Source of the DNA: Branchiostoma lanceolatum
Taxonomy: Eukaryota > Chordata > Leptocardii > Amphioxiformes > Branchiostomatidae
DNA length: 64,000 bases
NCBI RefSeq assembly: GCF_035083965.1
Contig: NC_089727.1
Location: 11,475,501 to 11,539,500 of the forward strand
Direction of reading: 5' to 3'
Made by a program: the position numbers and the translations under genes. This document shows positions 60,788 through 64,000 of the stretch, piece after piece. The first letter of the stretch is position 1, and every line of letters starts with the position of its first letter. The notes beneath the pieces are model-generated. The model had not been told where the DNA came from, searched no databases, and worked only from the letters and a program-made list of their open reading frames with translations.

Positions 60788-61001
60788 TAAACTCGCCTGG
60801 CATCCAGGTCATCGTCGTTAGACCGGGCTATCTTCGGCCAAGGTTTGTTTTAGGCAGGCAGGGCTCTATGCCACCTGGGTAATATTGTTTGCCTACCATG
60901 TAAAACTACTACTGGGTGCCACAGATTACCTCGTTGTTGGAAAGTGCCTTCTCCCCCGAAGAGCGCCCGGCTTAACAACGACAGACTGGATGCCGAGTTA
61001 T
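60788..61001. mobile_element. MITE with ACTCG..GGCATCCAG inverted ends
   Basis: AACTCGCCTGGCATCCAGGT then CATCGTCGTTAGACCGGGC on the left pairs with the reverse complement of GCCCGGCTTAACAACGACAG then ACTGGATGCCGAGTT on the right; CTTCGG also occurs in both arms. No clear target duplication. Non-coding. Confidence 0.6.
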
Positions 61002-61866
61002 ATCATCACGCAACCTAAGAGTGTTGCAGTCACAGCAGAATACATGGTGTTGTACAAGAATATTCATCCAGCATCCAGACAAGTATAGAATCAGGACGTA
61101 TGGAGCCAGATGTGTATTTGTGGTATGACTGACACTCACACCTACAGTTCATTCATTACTGTCTTCCTGTGGACACAGACAGTCTAATTTCATCAGGACG
61201 AGACAATGTTAGCTGTACGTGTATCTCGCTTAGATGTATTTGAGACTGTATCAGTTGCGCAGCCACATGTGTGCTATTTAAAGCCCTTGATGCCCGGTCA
61301 TTGCCAAGTTTATAACTAGATTTTTCCAGTAACAGCTGAAAATAGCTCATTGAGGATATGATGTGAAATTCATCCGCCTCTGGTATGGAGAGAGGGTTAC
61401 GTTACTGGTATGGTTCTGGGAACACCCCCGTGTGACGTAAGAAGTTTTCTTTGGGCCATAACGTCACAGACAAATCTGTCCCCTCTGTTGGGACACAGCC
61501 CCCTTATTTGGAGGTAAGCAGAATGTGTGTTGTAGGGTGGGACAGGGCCGTCATGAAGTCCCACCCTACAATCTCCCCTATAAAACACTGCCTAAGGTTC
61601 AGTCCAACCGTTAACAAAGACGAGACCAAAGCTTTGTGTGAGACCAGCTGTAGAACCAGCCCAAGCCAGCCTAGTCATGCCGCCTGTCGCTCTTGAACCT
61701 GTTCAGCATTATGATGATGCTTTCCTGTCGTCTCTTCGGTTTTATAACTACTGCCATGGATCATACCGAGCCATGCTATGTATGTACCGTCCTTCCTTTC
61801 TTTCTTACACATGACCATGATGCACTGTTTAGGAGCCACTCGCCAGTTTTGGGACTGTATAACGTT

Positions 61867-61984
61867 GAAAAGGGTACTGAGCATGGATGCCATTGTACAA
61901 ATTTGTATTAGTTATGTCATATCAAGTTGATATGACATAGCTAATACAAATTTGTACAATGGCATCCATGCTCAGTACCCTTTT
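61867..61984. repeat. Near-perfect 57-bp-arm palindrome
   Basis: AAAAGGGTACTGAGCATGG..ATGTCATATCAA is followed at once by its reverse complement, with a single central base and one mismatch (GTTATG/CATAGC). No loop is needed, so the DNA could form a cruciform. No target duplication or transposon-like end is evident, so origin as a local inverted duplication is as likely as transposition. Confidence 0.8.
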
Positions 61985-64000
61985 AAAACAATTTTTATGT
62001 AAAGTTGAGATTTCTTAGAACTGATATCGTATCCATATATTTGGTACAGCGTAGGTAGAGATCTGACTCATTCTAGTGCTTCGCCAGTAAGTGAGTGTAG
62101 TTTCTCGCATGTTTAGGGTGATGGTGCATTCGGGAGTGTTCCGGTCGCTATGCTGCCAATATCTGTGGTTATCTGGTATCTTTGTGTTCACGAGAAGGTC
62201 CAGGAAGCGTCGTTGTGGTAAGACTATCTAAAGAATGCTGATATCAGTGTCATATCAGTAGTAATGGTGCGGATTCGGGATGGGGCTTAGTATTGCATGA
62301 AAATGTTCAAACTTGGTACATGTCATTTTTCAGCCTGAAATGCGTAGTAATATTTGAATGGTTTTGTTTTATTTCCAGTTTATTACCTTGTACTGTTTCC
62401 TCTTGCTATATGCATGGTTCAATTTTCCTTTTGTTGTCGCTCAATGCGCCCTTCTGCGTAGATAGTATACTGGCTGATGCAAGGCTAACCTTTAGGGGGA
62501 TCCTGTTCAATGTCATTGTCATCGAATGACAGACTGACAGCCATCAGATCAGTTTATAATTATATGTAAACAAACTGTACTGATGAGAAAACCCGCTTCA
62601 CCCAAATTCAATCACTGAGTTCTGCCATTAAGAGTGTTTCTAATCAGTGAGTGGCACTTGGAAGACCCACATTCAAGGTCAGAGTAGCAATGGTTGTGAT
62701 TTGTGAAAAGTCCTCTCTACACCAGGAAATGCTCGGCCATTCTCTTCAAACAGGATTTAATGGGTTGTTGAACCTCTCAATGGCAGCTATAGCCGTAGGC
62801 TGCTATATCAGTAACATTGTAAACTGTTCCCCATTGATTGCTTCAGCGCACTTGTGTATAGATTTTCTCTCATCATGATAGTCCATTTCATAGACATCCA
62901 AATGGAAAGACTATGAAGCAGCAGATGATATCATATAACTGCAATAGATTTCATAATTTAGAAATATTTGCTGTTTTGTAACAATTCCGATGTGATTTTA
63001 GCCTCAGTGTAATTAATATGAGCAAACTGTACATTTGTAGATTATACAATGTAGCAAGGCAGTTATAATCTCCTTTTTTTAGCCATTGTGTTAAAATTTT
63101 AAGACAGAGGCTTAACTGCTTATTTCGTTGATCTGCAAACATGAGTTTTTTCTTCAAGATTGTATTTTAAATGTAGCTAGCTTTTCAACAGTCAAGAGTC
63201 ATCTGGTTGAAACTGATGGCTAAAACATTTGTGTTGTTTAATGACTGGAAATCATATAGATATAGATAGAAGTCAATCAATCAATCATCCACAGGCATCA
63301 ACTGATAATAGCCAGGAACATGTTATCGGCCTTGTTCATCAGCTATCATTCAGAGCTTATCTTCATTACATCCTAATCTAGACTTACATGAGGACGCTAC
63401 ATTCATCTTATTGCTCCTTGTACTTAAATCTTGATAATTTCAGTGCAAAACCAGCACATTGTATATGATTGCTTTCTAGATGTTATTCCATGCTTCCCCT
63501 GTGCCCATGAAAGATTCTGTAGGCGTACCAGGCAATTTAAGAAGGTTGACTTGATAGGATGTCTCCAAGCAATTATGGAGATGGAGATGATTGAACCGCA
63601 GGGTTGTGAAGATTAAAGGCTAGGGATCACAGCAACAGAAATCCCTAAACATTTAGTGCACAGACTTGCAATTATTCTGGCAGTATAATGACCAATGTTT
63701 CAAACATCACTCAACATGGGACTTCATTGGATTGAATTGGAACCGATATTTTAACCTTTAGTGTCCTAAGGGACAAACTGATTAGGTAAGGAGCATATAA
63801 CTATATGTGTGTTTGAAGGAAGAAGTAATTTTGAATGTAGATATATAATTCTTTTTAAGGTAAGTTTCCTACATTTTTTTGTACATAAGGCCTTTTGTGC
63901 ACTGGAGGGTTGAAATCACCCAAATTGGTTGTTCAGACATCAAGACAGTAGCAGGGGATGGGAGTGTGAAAATCAAGCAGGCGTGGAAACACTTGATAAC
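61985..64000. other. Intergenic, nothing recognised
   Basis: AT-rich sequence. Short open frames (for example 63431..63616) have no supported splice sites or domains. No RNA gene or transposon end seen. Confidence 0.5.

Overview
The window reads as invertebrate-deuterostome nuclear DNA, most likely amphioxus (Branchiostoma). This is inferred from short exons with GT-AG introns, vertebrate-like orthologues (TFAP4, ZFAND2B, SMIM20), a lectin-kringle-somatomedin B receptor architecture of the kind reported for amphioxus, and a dense load of small inverted-repeat transposons. I could not search a database; species and family names are recognised by eye. All gene models were built by hand by matching splice sites and reading-frame phases.

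Layout. (1) 1-8.4 kb: minus-strand exons of a large, acidic, unidentified protein that leaves the window on the left, among many repeats. (2) 11.9-17.7 kb, plus strand: a complete five-exon TFAP4 bHLH-leucine zipper gene of 352 codons. (3) 21.7-26.0 kb, minus strand: a complete eight-exon SAM-dependent methyltransferase of the cyclopropane synthase / coclaurine N-methyltransferase family (341 aa). (4) 26.5-30.4 kb: inverted telomere-like repeats, a dispersed octamer-containing repeat family and a decayed LINE end. (5) 30.6-35.4 kb, minus strand: a complete six-exon receptor (919 aa) with signal peptide, C-type lectin domain, kringle, somatomedin B domain, Cys-rich stalk and seven transmembrane helices. 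(6) 37.2-40.6 kb, plus strand: a complete seven-exon ZFAND2 (AIRAP/AIRAPL) gene with two AN1 zinc fingers, two ubiquitin-interacting motifs and a CaaX box, behind a compact promoter holding a perfect heat-shock element, a CRE and a TATA box. (7) 42.0-52.6 kb, minus strand: SMIM20 (MITRAC7/phoenixin precursor), three exons with a roughly 9.9 kb first intron that contains a five-unit 330-bp satellite, a 20-bp minisatellite, a tRNA-Arg-like relic and a few possible exons. (8) 52.8-64 kb: no gene I can support; several transposons, including a 1-kb element with a perfect 9-bp target duplication and an internal CAGTAC array.

The genes are unrelated housekeeping, regulatory and receptor genes and form no operon or pathway. 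The most notable items are the lectin/kringle/SMB receptor, the heat-shock promoter in front of an AIRAPL-type protein, the phoenixin-like segment of SMIM20, the CNMT-like methyltransferase and a set of 9-bp-TSD inverted-repeat transposons.
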